Assembly (NCBI RefSeq): GCF_000344685.1
Contig: NW_006920416.1
Span: 1,696,526-1,760,525 of the forward strand
Reading direction: 5' to 3'
From: Gloeophyllum trabeum ATCC 11539
Lineage: Eukaryota; Basidiomycota; Agaricomycetes; Gloeophyllales; Gloeophyllaceae
Length of the DNA stretch: 64,000 bases
Made by a program: the position numbers and the translations under genes
Notes under the pieces: model-generated
The model's database searches: none
What the model was told of the DNA's origin: nothing
The model's input: the letters and a program-made list of their open reading frames with translations, nothing else
Shown here: in pieces, positions 33,141 through 44,513 of the stretch
How the letters are laid out: each line of letters begins with the position of its first letter
Position numbering within the stretch: position 1 is the stretch's first letter

Positions 33141-33892
33141 TCAGAAAACGTTCCCGACAACCAGCCCAACGAGCACAACTGCGCCCAACACCGCCGTCCC
33201 CCTCCACCCCGCCGCCAGCGCGCCAGACGTGTTCGACACCGTACTCGCCGGCGCGGGGATCGACCTCGTGACCGTCCCCGTCGGCTGGGGCGCGACCGTC
33301 CGCGAGGGCGACGCGGGCACGGTCAGCGTCGTCGCGCTAGAGGGGGTTGAGACCGCACTCGCGGACGGAGAGGAAGAGGCGGAGACGGACGCGGTGGAGG
33401 CCGTGCCAGAGCTGACGGAGGTGCCCGAGGGCGTCTCGGTCGCGGTGAAGGTGAGCGTGACGGGCGGGTTGGAGAAGGTCGTCGTGATGACGGTTGTGGA
33501 GAGCGAGACGGACGCGGTGGAGGAGGAGCTGGGGCGCGGGCCGGTGTAAGTGCCTGTGTGCGGGGAGGGAGCGGTTAGACGGGGGTGTGAGCAGGGCGGG
33601 TGTCCGACGCACCGGTGGACGTCCCCGGCGTGCCGGAGGTGATGGTCGTAGAGTACGACACCGAGGTGGTAGTGAACGAGCCGGACGACGTGGCCGTCGG
33701 TATTGAGATGGACGTGTCCGTGTTAGTCGAGGTCGTCGCTGTATTGGAATGAATCGTCAGGTGCCCGCGGTTTCATGCCCGACTCGAGTCGATCGGACTC
33801 GAATGAATACGGGACTCACACTGCGCAGACACGAATGGACTAGCCCACCCCAGCGCTAACACTGACAGCGCGAACACCACCGACTTGAACAT
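33141..33892 (-). CDS. Ser/Thr-rich GPI-anchored cell-surface protein
   Basis: Three exons (33820-33892, 33613-33738, 33141-33553) give 203 aa. A signal peptide (MFKSVVFALSVLALGWASPFVSAQ) is followed by about 145 residues made largely of Ser, Thr, Ala and Pro (for example TTSTNTDTSISIPTATSSGS and TTVITTTFSNPPVTLTFTATE), expected to be heavily O-mannosylated. The end SNTSGALAAGWRGTAVLGAVVLVGLVVGNVF has the form of a GPI-attachment signal: a small-residue omega site (N-T-S-G), a short spacer and a hydrophobic tail. It should sit in the plasma membrane or wall. There is no enzymatic domain; a structural or adhesive role is a guess. The frame on the opposite strand at 33229-33549 is a GC shadow of this gene. 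Confidence 0.8.
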
Positions 33893-35418
33893 ATGCGCGC
33901 TCGATACAAAGGTGTCCCGAGACTAGCGTGAGCACAGCGTTCACTCCGACAGGTCGAAGCTAATTAACGATCGCGATCGTGTATCCTGCGACGCGTGCCG
34001 AGACTCGAATCCAGAGGTTCAGACAAAGGCAAGCTTCAGACGCGGCTCAGCATAAGTAGGGCGGCGTCGACCAGCGCGATGTGAACTTTTTATAGGAGCT
34101 GGGTGATTCTGCGGTCTGACACCATCCGGGCTGTTGGAGGGGGAGGTGAGAAAGTAGCGCATCTGGTCCGGCACGTGGTCGCGCGGGCGTGTGGAAGCGG
34201 TCTCGGAACTGTCGGGAGAGGGTCTGTGGACGTCTGCGGGACTCGCCACAAGGACGAGCCGGGTGACATCTGAATTCAGATTCAGATGGGATGCGCGGAC
34301 TCGGAGGCGATCCTCTTCGCGGTGGAAGAGGAAAGGATAATATTTTGGGAGGAATCTAGTGCATAGACGGTTATTTATGCAGACAGATGCTTGCGAGGGT
34401 GTCCCAGGTGAAAACGGCGGAAAAACGGCGAGGTACCACCGTCTCAAGAACGGTGCATATACGGTCTACTCGAATGGGTGATGCCCGCGGCGTTTAGTGC
34501 GGCAGCACCTATGCAGAGATGCCGTTCAAGCAGGACAGACGGACGTGCCAGGTCAGCATACATAGCAGACCCCTTTATCACGTAGCTCGGGGTGTAAGGC
34601 AGACTCAGGGAGAGACATACCTTTCCTGACGATTCTCGGCCATCACGCATGAAACGAGCACGGAACCATTGACGATCTCGTCGTACAGCCCCGAGCATGG
34701 CTACGATGTCGTCGGCGTATTCAACGGGCTTTCTTCCTCCAGGGGTCAAGACCATCAGAGGATGCGACTGCACAGCGCAGAAGTACAGCTTGTCGGGTCA
34801 TCGGGGGATTTACATGTCTCTTGACGACCAGACGATATCCCCGAGAGCATTGACAAGCGCCAGGGCCACTGGCCTTAGCATCCCTGCAACCATATCACCA
34901 CTTGTCCTCTCGAGCAGGTAGTCATATGGAGGCAGAGAGACAATAGCGAGCCCTTTAAATCCCCTAACCCACCGCCCTCGGACTGACCGCGCAGCACTCC
35001 CGCTCGACGAACCAACCGGCGATGGTCGCGCAAGCTGAGTCGGAAGTAAAATCAAAGATCAGGGGCGTGCGAACGCCCGGTCATAGCCGCAGAACAAGGG
35101 CGGCTAAATATAGCAGAGCATACCCTGTCAGCCCGCCCCCAGCGCACCGCACGGCCCAGTTTCTTTCCATCCATCCTACGCGTGCTACCTTTGTTCGCCA
35201 GGCTACGCTGCCCCTCTTTCGTCGACATATTGCTAGCTTTGATAGCGCACACCACTGAGCAGATCCGCTATTGAGACAGTGCGAACTTGAGTTCTTTACC
35301 CATTCAGTTCACTTCGAACCGGGCAGAGTTCAGGCCGCAGGATCGACCCGCGGCGGATAAACGACACTCGTAGGTTCGAAGAAACAAGAGTTGGACAGCG
35401 TTGTGTGTATAAGGGACG
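33893..35418. other. Region without a supported gene, weak minus-strand frames
   Basis: Open frames at 34444-34773 and 34810-35055 (minus) give plausible but unrecognised peptides (SHPLMVLTPGGRKPVEYADDIVAML; FKGLAIVSLPPYDYLLERTSG) that could be exons of a small unknown gene. I could not find a consistent join. The right part is the G-alpha promoter. Confidence 0.35.
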
Positions 35419-37261
35419 ATGGGGAATTGTGCGTCTACGGAGGATAAGGAGGCGAAGGCGCGGTCGGACGCTATTGACCGGGATATCGAGGTCGACTCGA
35501 GGAGGTACAGGAAGGAGTGCAAGATTCTGCTGCTCGGTAAGTGTTTATATCCCCTGGGAGTGCGTGCATGCGGGGTTGGATTGTGGAAGGGATTCACATG
35601 CGGACTCGATGGTGCAGTGAAAGGGGCCCGGGCTCGGTTGTACGTTCAACAGCCTGCATATATGCGTCTCTTTGCTATGGGCCCTCGACCCTGGAAGAGA
35701 TTGACTGGGTGAGACCGCCAAGCCGGGAGCACTGTCGGACTCAGGATGCAGTTCGACCATGCGCTCAGCGGGATCGATTTTCCGCACACCTCACCCCGCA
35801 TTCACATCACCGACCACGCCTCGTCATTACAATCTCATTCTAACGCCCCTCCCCCAGGCTCCGGCGAATCCGGAAAGTCTACAATCGTGAAACAAATGAA
35901 GATAATCCACCAGAGTGGGTTCTCCAAGGACGAGCTCGCCTCCTTCCGCCCGATCATCTACAAGAACGTGCTCGACAGCGCGCAGGCGATCGTGCTCGCC
36001 ATGCGCAAGCTCGGCGTCGACTGCGAGCTGCCGGCGAACCGGGTACGCTTGGTCGAGTTTACTGCTGCTGCCATGGCGGGCGCGCTGACTGCGATTTTAC
36101 CAGCAAAACGCCGACCGGATCATCAATTACACAGTCGAGCCCTCCTCGTCGTTCTCCCTCTCGGAAGAGATCGCGCAAGCGATCCACGACGTCTGGCGCG
36201 ACCCCGTCATCCCGCGGGTGATGGACCACAGCAGCGAGTTCTACCTCATGGACAGCGCGAGCTAGTGAGTGCACGCCTGCGCCCGTGTGCGGAGGATGGT
36301 GTTGACTAATGAGGTGTAGTTTCTTCTCGGAGGTGATGCGGATCGGCCAGCCGAATTATTTACCTACGGAGACGGATGTGTTGAGGGCCAGGGCGAAGAG
36401 CACGGGGATCACGGAGACGCGGTTTAATATGGGGCAGTTATCGTGAGTTGCTTGTCGGTTATGCTCCTGCTGTGGGCTATGAAGCGAACACTCCTCGCGA
36501 CGTGACTATATGCGCCTCACCAGTCGGGCCCCGCTCATTCCTCGTTTCATCGTTTTCGCGACTCTATACTAACGCATATACCAATTTAGAATACACATGT
36601 TCGACGTCGGCGGACAACGCTCAGAGCGAAAGAAGTGGATCCACTGCTTCGAGAGCGTCACGTCGATCATCTTCTGCACGGCGCTGAGCGAGTACGACCA
36701 AGTGCTCCTCGAGGAGCGGAACCAGGTGTGCATGCCCCGTCCTGCGTAGCACTCATCGCGCTGACACTGACGCGCACCGACCGCAGAATCGCATGAAGGA
36801 GTCGCTCGACCTGTTCGACTCCGTGATCAACTCGCGGTGGTTCTTGCGCACGTCAATCATCCTCTTCCTGAATAAAGTTGATGTCTTCAAGGCGAAGGTG
36901 CCGAAGGTGCGTGTGTGCGATCAGGTAGTCTAGATAGAATGACACTGACTCTAATGCGTTTCGTGCTTGCGGTGCAGGTACCACTGGAGAAGTACTTCCC
37001 CGAGTACACGGGCGGGCCGGATGTGAATAAGGCGGCCAAGTTTATCCTGTGGCGGTACATGCAGGCGAATCGCGCGCAGTTAAGCGTTTACCCGCAGTGC
37101 GTGTCCCTGCCTTTCCCCGGTTCATCTGGCGGGACCACTGACTGACCTGGGTGTCGTGCAGCCTGACATGTGCGACGGATACGAGCAATATCCGACTGGT
37201 GTTCGCCGCCGTTAAGGAGACGATCCTCCAAAACGCCCTGAAAGACTCGGGCATCTTATAG
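35419..37261 (+). CDS. Heterotrimeric G-protein alpha subunit 1
   Basis: Eight exons (35419-35536, 35858-36042, 36104-36264, 36320-36442, 36590-36725, 36787-36906, 36978-37096, 37162-37261) give 353 aa. Membrane-bound GTPase passing signals from GPCRs, in fungi to cAMP or MAP-kinase pathways for mating and growth. MGNC gives an N-myristoylation and palmitoylation site. Guanine-nucleotide motifs: P-loop GSGESGKST (family usually GAGESGKST), switch I region with RAKSTGI-x-E-T, switch [18 protein letters not shown], and TCATDT. It ends LKDSGIL. The first intron (321 nt) cuts the P-loop Gly codon and is absent from the second G-alpha gene at 57841-59482; the other six introns fall at identical places, so the two are paralogues. 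Confidence 0.94.
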
Positions 37262-38118
37262 ACCTTCCTCCTCTCCGTCCTCGGCTGCCCTCTCGTCCTA
37301 TCTATCTTTCCTCCAGCACGGGTTTGTGGTGTAAGGTGTATGTGGTGTCCTTGGTTTGTCTGACCATCTCGTCCTATGTATCGGTACGTCTGTTCGATTC
37401 GATCCGCGGCGTTGTTTGATCATGACTGAGTTGATGTAGGGTCGCGTCCACGACAAGTCCGTCCTTTTCCCCCAGAGTCTGAGTTATTATAGCCCTCCCT
37501 CTGTATTATAGCGAAGTCCGCCGCGCTTCGTTTCTCCGTCTCCCCGCTGTATCCCTCCCAGCTGGCCGTCCGTCTTCGCCGTCTTCAGACCGATCACCCA
37601 TCCTGCCTCCAGTTCACCACGCACTCGGCGCACTCCACCTTCCACGGCGGACACTTACCCAACTGCCTCTCGTCCTCACCATGTCTAGATATGTGTATTC
37701 TACGGCGATCTTTAATCCTTCACTGTATATTCGTTCGACGATCCATCCGTCTATTCATCCGTCTTCTTCGGACTATCGAATAGGATTGACTGTAGCCACA
37801 CCACGCAATGTATAGTATGATATCTATCTGAATCGTAGCCTTTCGTATCCTTTCGTTCACTTCTCTGGATGGAGTGAGTACCGAGCACTTGTGGGGTTCC
37901 TCCTATCGGTTGTGCGGTTAGTGCCATTGAATGTTGCCTGTTGGAGGCCGCCATCCGTCCTTGTCTAAGCTTCCTCTCATTGATAGCACAATGAAGACTG
38001 CGCAAACGTTTCATAAACTACGCGCTAATACGCGCTTTAGACCGATTAACTACCTAGCAAACCCGTGTGGTAACATATCATTAGGACGGCTAGGCCACGA
38101 CATGCTTCCAGTTCGAAC
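37262..38118. other. Intergenic region, 3' flanks of convergent genes
   Basis: No gene recognised. The G-alpha 1 and P450-C genes converge here. Confidence 0.5.
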
Positions 38119-40413
38119 TCAATCTCTGTCCGCTATGGAGATGGTTAACGGCATCTGGGCCCCTTTGCCCGCCTCTGAAGCTAGTACTGGCACGACGACG
38201 ATCGATCCCACCTTGTGGAAGACCATGTCTTTGGCGGGTAACCCGAACTCGAATGTATTGATGAGCTCCACGAGGAAGCATTGCATTTCGGTCATCCTAG
38301 CGCAGGAACATTAGATGAAATCCAAGGAGTTTCGCGGTCTATTAAGGGGTACTCACGCGAACCGCCAGCCGATACAGGACCTGGTTCCACTTCCGAAGTT
38401 CATACTGAGAGTAGAGGGGACTGGTCAGACACTGCTTTCGCACATGGTTAGTCAGTAAATCCGGCTCACAGGTTGCTTATGACTCCCATAGGACTGGCTG
38501 CCTTCACGGCGTCGCCCTTCATCCAACGTTCAGGATTGAAAGTATCAGCATCCTCTCCCCAGACTGTCTTGTCCCTGAGAATTATTAGTTGGCATGCGTT
38601 GCGGTTACAATGATGGATCTGCAAACCTGTGGTAACACCCGACAGGTACACTGATATCGGTACCCTTGGGAACAACAAGTTCGGAGCGGGTCTTCCCAGA
38701 GACGTCCATGATGGGCTGCGCGAGGGGCAAGACAATGTCTTTCACTGCCCTCCGAATCAAGGCAAAAACCACAGGGTGCATGCGCAGCGTTTCCTGTGAT
38801 ACCATTCGTTACATTCGTCCGAGGTATGGATCAGATAGCGCACCTTTAAGAACGCCTGAAAGAATGCCAGACTCTCGATATCGGTCAAGCTGAACTCGGT
38901 GTCTCCTCTTGCCCGTATGACCGCTTCCCTTTCTCGGATCTCTTCACGAATCCGGCGTTGCATAACGGGCCGCTTTGCCAGCTCATACAAATTCCAGGTG
39001 AGAGAGTTGGAGGTTGTTTCGTGGCCGGCAATGAAAATGACGCTGACCAGATAAGAGTGCGCTCAGTCCATGTCGGGGTGAGGAACACTTTACACATACC
39101 TCATTTCTGCGTAGAGCTCCTCGTCAGTGAGGCGACTCTTGCTCTGCTCGGATCCGTTGGCTTTGACTGGCATGCCGGATGAGTCTCCGCGGCCTCTGAC
39201 CATCTATGTGCCAAGTGAACTTACTGAGTAGACTGAAGACGTCCCGATTTCCTCTTCCTTCCAGGAGCTCTTGTCCCTTAATATCGATGAGCTGCTTCGC
39301 TACTTTTCTAGTGACTGTCCGGTGCTCTCTCAAGCGTATGAAAGTGCGGAACGGCAGAGTCTCGAAAATAAATTTGAGGACAGGACCAGGTAGGTAGTCC
39401 AGCACTGCATCAGCGATGATTTTGCCTGAAGGTGCCGTGTCGAGCCTGCATAATAAACAATGTGAGAAGTGAGGGAGCAAGTAAGGTCAGAATACCGACG
39501 AGAAGTTCTGGTATAGTTTCCCCAGCTCGTTCTCGCCGTTGTCTAGCATCCCGAGTTCGTAGTCGAAAGCAGCTATAATGAACGTCTCAATCAGTCACAA
39601 AGGCTGTGAAACTAGATTGCCGACCTACCTTGGCCGATGGCATCCAAAGTGGCCCTGCTCAACCACTGATTGACGTTGATGGTAGCAGAAGTACCCTTGT
39701 CGGTGCCACTAATGATATCCTTCCATATTGTTTTCAACTGCGCGGGGAGTATATTCAGACCCAAGTATGTTCCCGAAAGCGGGAGTACGTACATGCTCCA
39801 CTTTCGACTTGAAAACAGGATACAGTGCCTTCGCTTCGGGGCCCCCGAACGCCGGAAGCATAACCTTTCGCTGCCGTTTATGCTGTTCGCCTGGTAAAGA
39901 CTGTCAGCGTATGCACCAGCCACCAGTAAAGTGCGCACCTTCAGACCAGACGAGATCCGGACCGTCTTGCGTAAGCAACGCCTGCCGGACCGCCTCTGGC
40001 CGATCAAATTTGTAGGCAGCAGTGTTTAAGATGTACTGCAGGGCCTTGAGGTCGGAGATCATGAGCATGTCCTTCTACAGAATGAAAGTAGTTAGAAGTG
40101 AGTTTGGGTTCGTCGTGATAGGGTCGAACGTACACCCAGGAAGCCCTTGTAACGGATAACCGATCCGAATTCATCTTGCCACTTGTAATGAACCTGGCCG
40201 ATAGGGCTGTTTGCGAGTAGGCGAAGATGACCTGAAGCGATGACAGAATATGTGAGGTGGGTTGTTCCTCGCGGATCAAACATAACACGTACCAAACAAG
40301 AACGAGTCTGCCTTCGGGCCACGGACGTAGGCAATTGACAGCTTAGTGTGTCGCCGGTAGAGAACTAGAAGGAGAACCGATATAACAAGGACCCCAACGA
40401 GCTGAGCATCCAT
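38119..40413 (-). CDS. Cytochrome P450 monooxygenase, third, diverged copy
   Basis: Thirteen exons (40293-40413, 40134-40231, 39939-40074, 39793-39890, 39629-39737, 39500-39572, 39225-39445, 39100-39166, 38844-39042, 38627-38793, 38470-38574, 38357-38404, 38119-38296) give 539 aa. Anchor MDAQLVGVLVISVLLLVLYRR, I-helix IAGHETTSNSLTW, K-helix KETLRMHP, FNPERW, heme loop FGSGTRSCIGWRFA. Most exons have exactly the lengths of the arm P450s (73, 67, 199, 167, 48 and 178 nt), so all belong to one recent family; this copy has an extra intron splitting the exon before KVMLPAFGG. It lies between the arms, has no inverted partner, and is clearly more diverged (roughly half to two thirds identical by eye). 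Intron 6 uses an unusual GTCGGT donor. Confidence 0.92.
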
Positions 40414-41294
40414 CCTGAGCGACGATTCTCAAGAGATGAATATATCGTGTCCTAGCTTCGTCTTTGCCAGTGCGCCTTTTATACACCCAAAGGAAGTCGT
40501 TGAGCGTATTATTGCTTCGCAGTAAAGACGTTCGGCATCCTCGGAGCGCGATGACAAGCCTCGGGCTGACGCTTAAGGCTGCACACTATTCACAGATTCT
40601 GCGCATCCCTGTACCGAGTGTCATAGAATCTGCTGTAAGGCAGTCGTTTCGCCAATAAGAGTATTCTGAAGAACGTGTGTCATAATACTTGCTTACCCGC
40701 AATGTCCGGCGGGTAACCACGAGGAAGTACTTAGACGTGAATGTACTGCCGGGGATTGTCCTGAGAATGAGAATTGAAGTGCCGCGAAGGAGGCGATAGA
40801 AGTACAGTATCGTAAAGCCGGGGTTCGCGTGAGATGAACCCGTCCTCAAGTACGATTACCATCTATTCGGCAGGCCGTGTGACCTGTGACTTGTTTGACC
40901 GACTCGTCTTCTCGTCAGGTTGGCATATATGGTGCAAAGAGGCGCCGCAGGCAACCATATGTATATAGTAGGTCCCACGTCGGCCAAAGGGCCTCCGTGA
41001 CCCATGATAAGTGGTAAAATTCGGCACGTCAGGAAGGCCAGTGACCCGTGACTGACGAATAGATCGTAATCGTACAGGATGATCCGATCCCAGTTGTTCA
41101 GTATGTTGTAGAAACGGCGAAGAGAACTGAATAACCGAGAGTGATGGAATGCAAAGACAAGTTCGTTCGCCAATCGTCATCAGCTGTTTTGACTGTCCCG
41201 GCTCCTCACTCGAATTTGCGCGCGGCGTTCTTGGCTCTCGAGTTTCTTTTCGTCTGGTCCGCTTCTCGGGAGGTGTTGATGGGGTACCACACTT
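40414..41294. other. P450-C upstream region
   Basis: No gene recognised; short frames only. Confidence 0.4.
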
Positions 41295-41416
41295 CGGGAG
41301 TTTCAGTCTTTAGGGCCGGGCACAAGATTGTACGAAAGGGAATTCCCAGCCAATCAGAGCCCGCGGAATTCCCTTTCGTACAACCTTCTGCCTGCCCCTA
41401 AAGACTGCAACTCCCG
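41295..41416. mobile_element. Foldback element with 52-bp inverted arms
   Basis: Left arm 41295-41346 and right arm 41365-41416 are reverse complements with about five mismatches; the inner 17 bases (TGTACGAAAGGGAATTCC side) are perfect. The loop is 18 bases (41347-41364). The structure would form a strong hairpin in single-stranded DNA or RNA. PL14-related sequence begins directly at its right end, so it marks the truncation point of the PL14 copy. It may be a MITE or a rearrangement scar; I see no second copy in the window. Confidence 0.75.
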
Positions 41417-42165
41417 CACTGCGAGGTGATGTTCGAGGAGGGCTTCGCGTGGGGGAGCGGGGGGGAAGCTGTCTGGGATGTGAGTCATCCGGCCTTCATA
41501 CAAAGTTTTAACCAGGGATCGACGTAAATTGGGGGTGTGTATGGCGTGGTGGGCCACCTGGCGTACCGCTGCTCGGGCGGGCGGACGGACGCGCGGTGTA
41601 AGTGTTTCGATTTGCGCCTCATGTGGAGGTACGCTCCCCCCTCAGCCCTATTCAGTCCATGTACAACCCCATGTAGAGAAAACGGGCAAGGCGAGCTCTA
41701 CGCCTACCTCCCCCTCACCGCGCCCAACGCCGCCCGCCTGCTCGTCGTGCCCGGGTCCAGACAAAATCCGGACTACGAGTTTTCGGTGGGACGGGGCGCA
41801 TTCGGCTTTGAAGGCGGGAGGTGGACGACGGTGGCGCAGCGGGTGAGGCTGAATGATATTGGGCAGGAGAACGGTAAGCTGCTGTTATGTGGGTGTCTCG
41901 GTGGGATTCGAATGTAGCATGCAGGGGGAGTGGAGGTGTACATCGACGGCACGTCGGTGATCTGCGTGAAGGGCTTGACCCTGCGCGACGACGCTGCCTC
42001 GCATGTCAAGGGCTTGCACTTCCAGACGTTCTTCGGAGGTACGTCTGCGGCGGGGATGGTTTGCGTTGGCTTACGATGCGGTATGCTAGGCTCCAGCCCC
42101 GAGTGGGCGTCGCCCAAGGACCAGAGGGCGTGGTTCGCGGGGGCGTCTGGTGCTATTCTGAAGTG
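41417..42165 (+). pseudogene. 5'-truncated PL14-like pseudogene 1
   Basis: Plus-strand copy of the PL14-like gene at 31423-32531. It starts at the codons for EVMFEEGFAWG, lacks the N-terminal third, and the KLPGM segment is shifted (GEAVWDV) and its splice sites lost. Downstream exons remain good: YGVVGHLAYRCSGGRTDARC, FDLRLMWR, ENGQGELYAYLPLTAPNAAR, FSVGRGAFGFEGGRWTTVAQ, VEVYIDGTSVICVKGL, FQTFFGG, SSPEWASPKDQRAWFAG, then a stop at 42163. Its orientation is opposite to the intact gene, as expected if PL14 was part of the inverted duplication. Confidence 0.75.
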
Positions 42166-42799
42166 AGGAAGCTGGAGGGTGGTGGCGTGCGTACTTTGCG
42201 GATGACTGCGGTTCATGTGCATAACAATGAAGCCATCGCTTTATCGAGGTATACAATCATAGGTATGATAATGGCGATCCATCTTGTTTACCACGATAAC
42301 ATATAGCTGATGAGTGGGCTACGTAGAAAACACGATAACAGGACGGAGACATCCGACAAGGAAAGGATGACCGGTATAGTGCGGTGCACAGCGCGCTGAA
42401 ATACAATTAAAACAAGGTGTATCGGACACCTAGGAAGAGCCCTCGTCAACACAGAACTCGATGATTTCCTCACCAGTTCGCCGTTCGAAAGAAGCTGCCA
42501 TGTCTGGCCTGCTTGCTTGCCATCGTTCTGCCCTGTGGCGCGTTTACAGGCTTGAGAATCCATAATTGCCAACCAAACGCGCACCAACCATTTCTCTGGC
42601 TGCCATGTTGCCCGCAAGTGTTTCTCTCTCGAAACGCGCCCTCGTAGGGAGCCTTCCGACCGTTGCCGGCTGGAGTCCCTTGTGGGTAGCGCGTTGTAGG
42701 CACGCGATTGCCTCAAAATTCGGCCGACTGACGCTAAGCCGGGCCTCGGTCCGGGGAAGCAGCAATACCTCGAAGTGATACGAGTGAGTGTGTGTTAAT

Positions 42800-43460
42800 C
42801 TGGATGCTCCAGGAGGGTTCGGGTGGCGGAAGGGGGAAGGACGCCTGGGATATATAGATCATCTCCTTTTCTCACGTTTTGACGAGGAAGGAATTGGGCT
42901 ATGTGTGTATGGCGTAGTCGGCGGAGCGCGAGACCTGGTAGACCGCTGCTCGGGCGGGTGGGCGGAGATGTCAACGTTTCAATCTTAGGCTCATGTGGCA
43001 GTATGTCTCCTCCCTTTTTTCAATCCGATGCGCGTGTATCTAACCCCGCAGAGAAAACGACTACGGCGAGCTGTGCGCATATATCCCTCTGACCGCCACC
43101 AACGCGGCCCGCCTACTCGTGATGCCCGAGTCGAGGCGGAACGCGGAATCGGGGCCTCGGTGGGTGTTCAGCATTGAGCGTGGCCGGTGGACGGCACAGC
43201 TGTTGCGCAGAGGGTGAGGCAGAATGATGAAAGGCTTAACCGTGCGAGACGATCTCTGTTCTCAAGTCAAGGGCATCTGTTTCCAGTCATTCTTCGAAAG
43301 TATGTCTACGGTGGTACAGAGCTTGCATTGTCTTATGATTCGGTTTATCAGGTTCAAACCCGAAATGGGCGTCGCCCATGGACCAGAGACCGCGGCTCGG
43401 GCGGATCTCAGGCCCCAGGGTCAAGTGAGAAGCTGGTGTGCACAATGTACGTAGGGGTGC
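42800..43460 (+). pseudogene. Highly decayed PL14-like pseudogene 2
   Basis: Recognisable only in pieces: VYGVVGGARDLVDRCSGGW, ENDYGELCAYIPLTATNAARLLVMPESRRNAE, ERGRWTAQ, KGLTVRDDLCSQVKGICFQSFFES, and KPEMGVAHGPE where the intact gene has SPEWASPKDQ. Frames change several times and key residues are lost. It follows pseudogene 1 in the same orientation, so it is probably an older tandem copy. Confidence 0.65.
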
Positions 43461-43479
43461 TGTCCGGTTTCCGCTTGGT

Positions 43480-44060
43480 AAGGCGGTGACTATGGCATGT
43501 CACTTCAAGGAGCCTCATGAACCATTCCGAGCTACTGTCAGCGTGACATCGAACTGCTGCTTGGTTCATCGTTCGTAAGAGCACTAACTTTGGCACGGTC
43601 CGTGAAGGACTTCATCAAACGTTGTGCGCCGCTGACTCTCTGGTCTGACTGGGTACTGCAGAAATATCCTGAGTTAGGCACGGTGCACAGCCAGCTTCAG
43701 GAAACGTGGTGACATACGATCAGCTGTGACGTCTCGGCATACTGCCGCTTGGTTCCTCTTCAAGAAGACATTGACTTCGGCACGGTGCGTAGGGAGTTTC
43801 ATGAAATATTGAGAACTATTATTACGAGGTCCCGCCGCTTGGTTCCTCCTTCATACAATGACTCACATTGGCACGGGTCGCAGCGAAGTTCTTGGAACGA
43901 AGTTGTGAGCTACTCACTATCCGGTCTGACAAGGTATTGTAAGAGTACGAGCCTAAGACCTGGTTCTCTCGCAGGAGGCTGCGGGTTCGATCTTGAGCAA
44001 CTCCTCGGTGAAATGTTGTGAGCGACTCATCTATGACAAGGCATTGGATGACCTGGGTCT
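43480..44060. repeat. Degenerate tandem repeat array
   Basis: The phrase (C/G)CCGCTTGGTTCCTC... followed by CA(C/T)TTGGCACGG-x-C and then a TTCATGAAA-like part recurs, imperfectly, at about 43475, 43556, 43744 and 43840, with spacing of about 80-190 bases. No coding sense. It lies just outside arm B. Confidence 0.45.
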
Positions 44061-44513
44061 TGCCTTCGGCGACTCCTAACGAAGTCTAAGGGGGAAGGTA
44101 AAGCGATGCCCTCTGATACATTTCTGAGTACCTATGCGCACATCAGGTCTTTCTTTATCCCTTCAAACGTGATAGCGACCCAGGTAAGGACCTCGAAGGC
44201 CCAGATATGATACTCAACGTTGTCAACGGCGCCGCCGTGACAGTATCACAGCCCGTCTCAGAGGTACATTGTAGGTGCGATGGTGACATTTCACTTTTCG
44301 AATACACGTAGCTGACGATAGTTTACATAGACGACAGAGGCATGGCACACGGTTTACAAGCCTGCGGGACAGCAAGATAACAATTCGACACATGGTGCGC
44401 TAGAAGTACAACAGAAAAGATACAACAAAAGAAATCTCTGTCGGATACCTGAAAAGAGAAGTCGTTAGCGACAGAATTCCGTGCAAGGACGATTTCCTCA
44501 CAGGTGTAGCCGT

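Noticed and set aside
33229..33549. Plus-strand frame MFDTVLAGAGIDLVTVPV...
   Set aside because: Antisense of the Ser/Thr-rich GPI protein; the minus strand has a signal peptide, consistent splicing and a GPI tail.
43975..44000. GCGGGTTCGATC, like a tRNA T-loop
   Set aside because: No matching acceptor stem, D-arm or anticodon arm around it; the T-loop-like word alone occurs elsewhere by chance.
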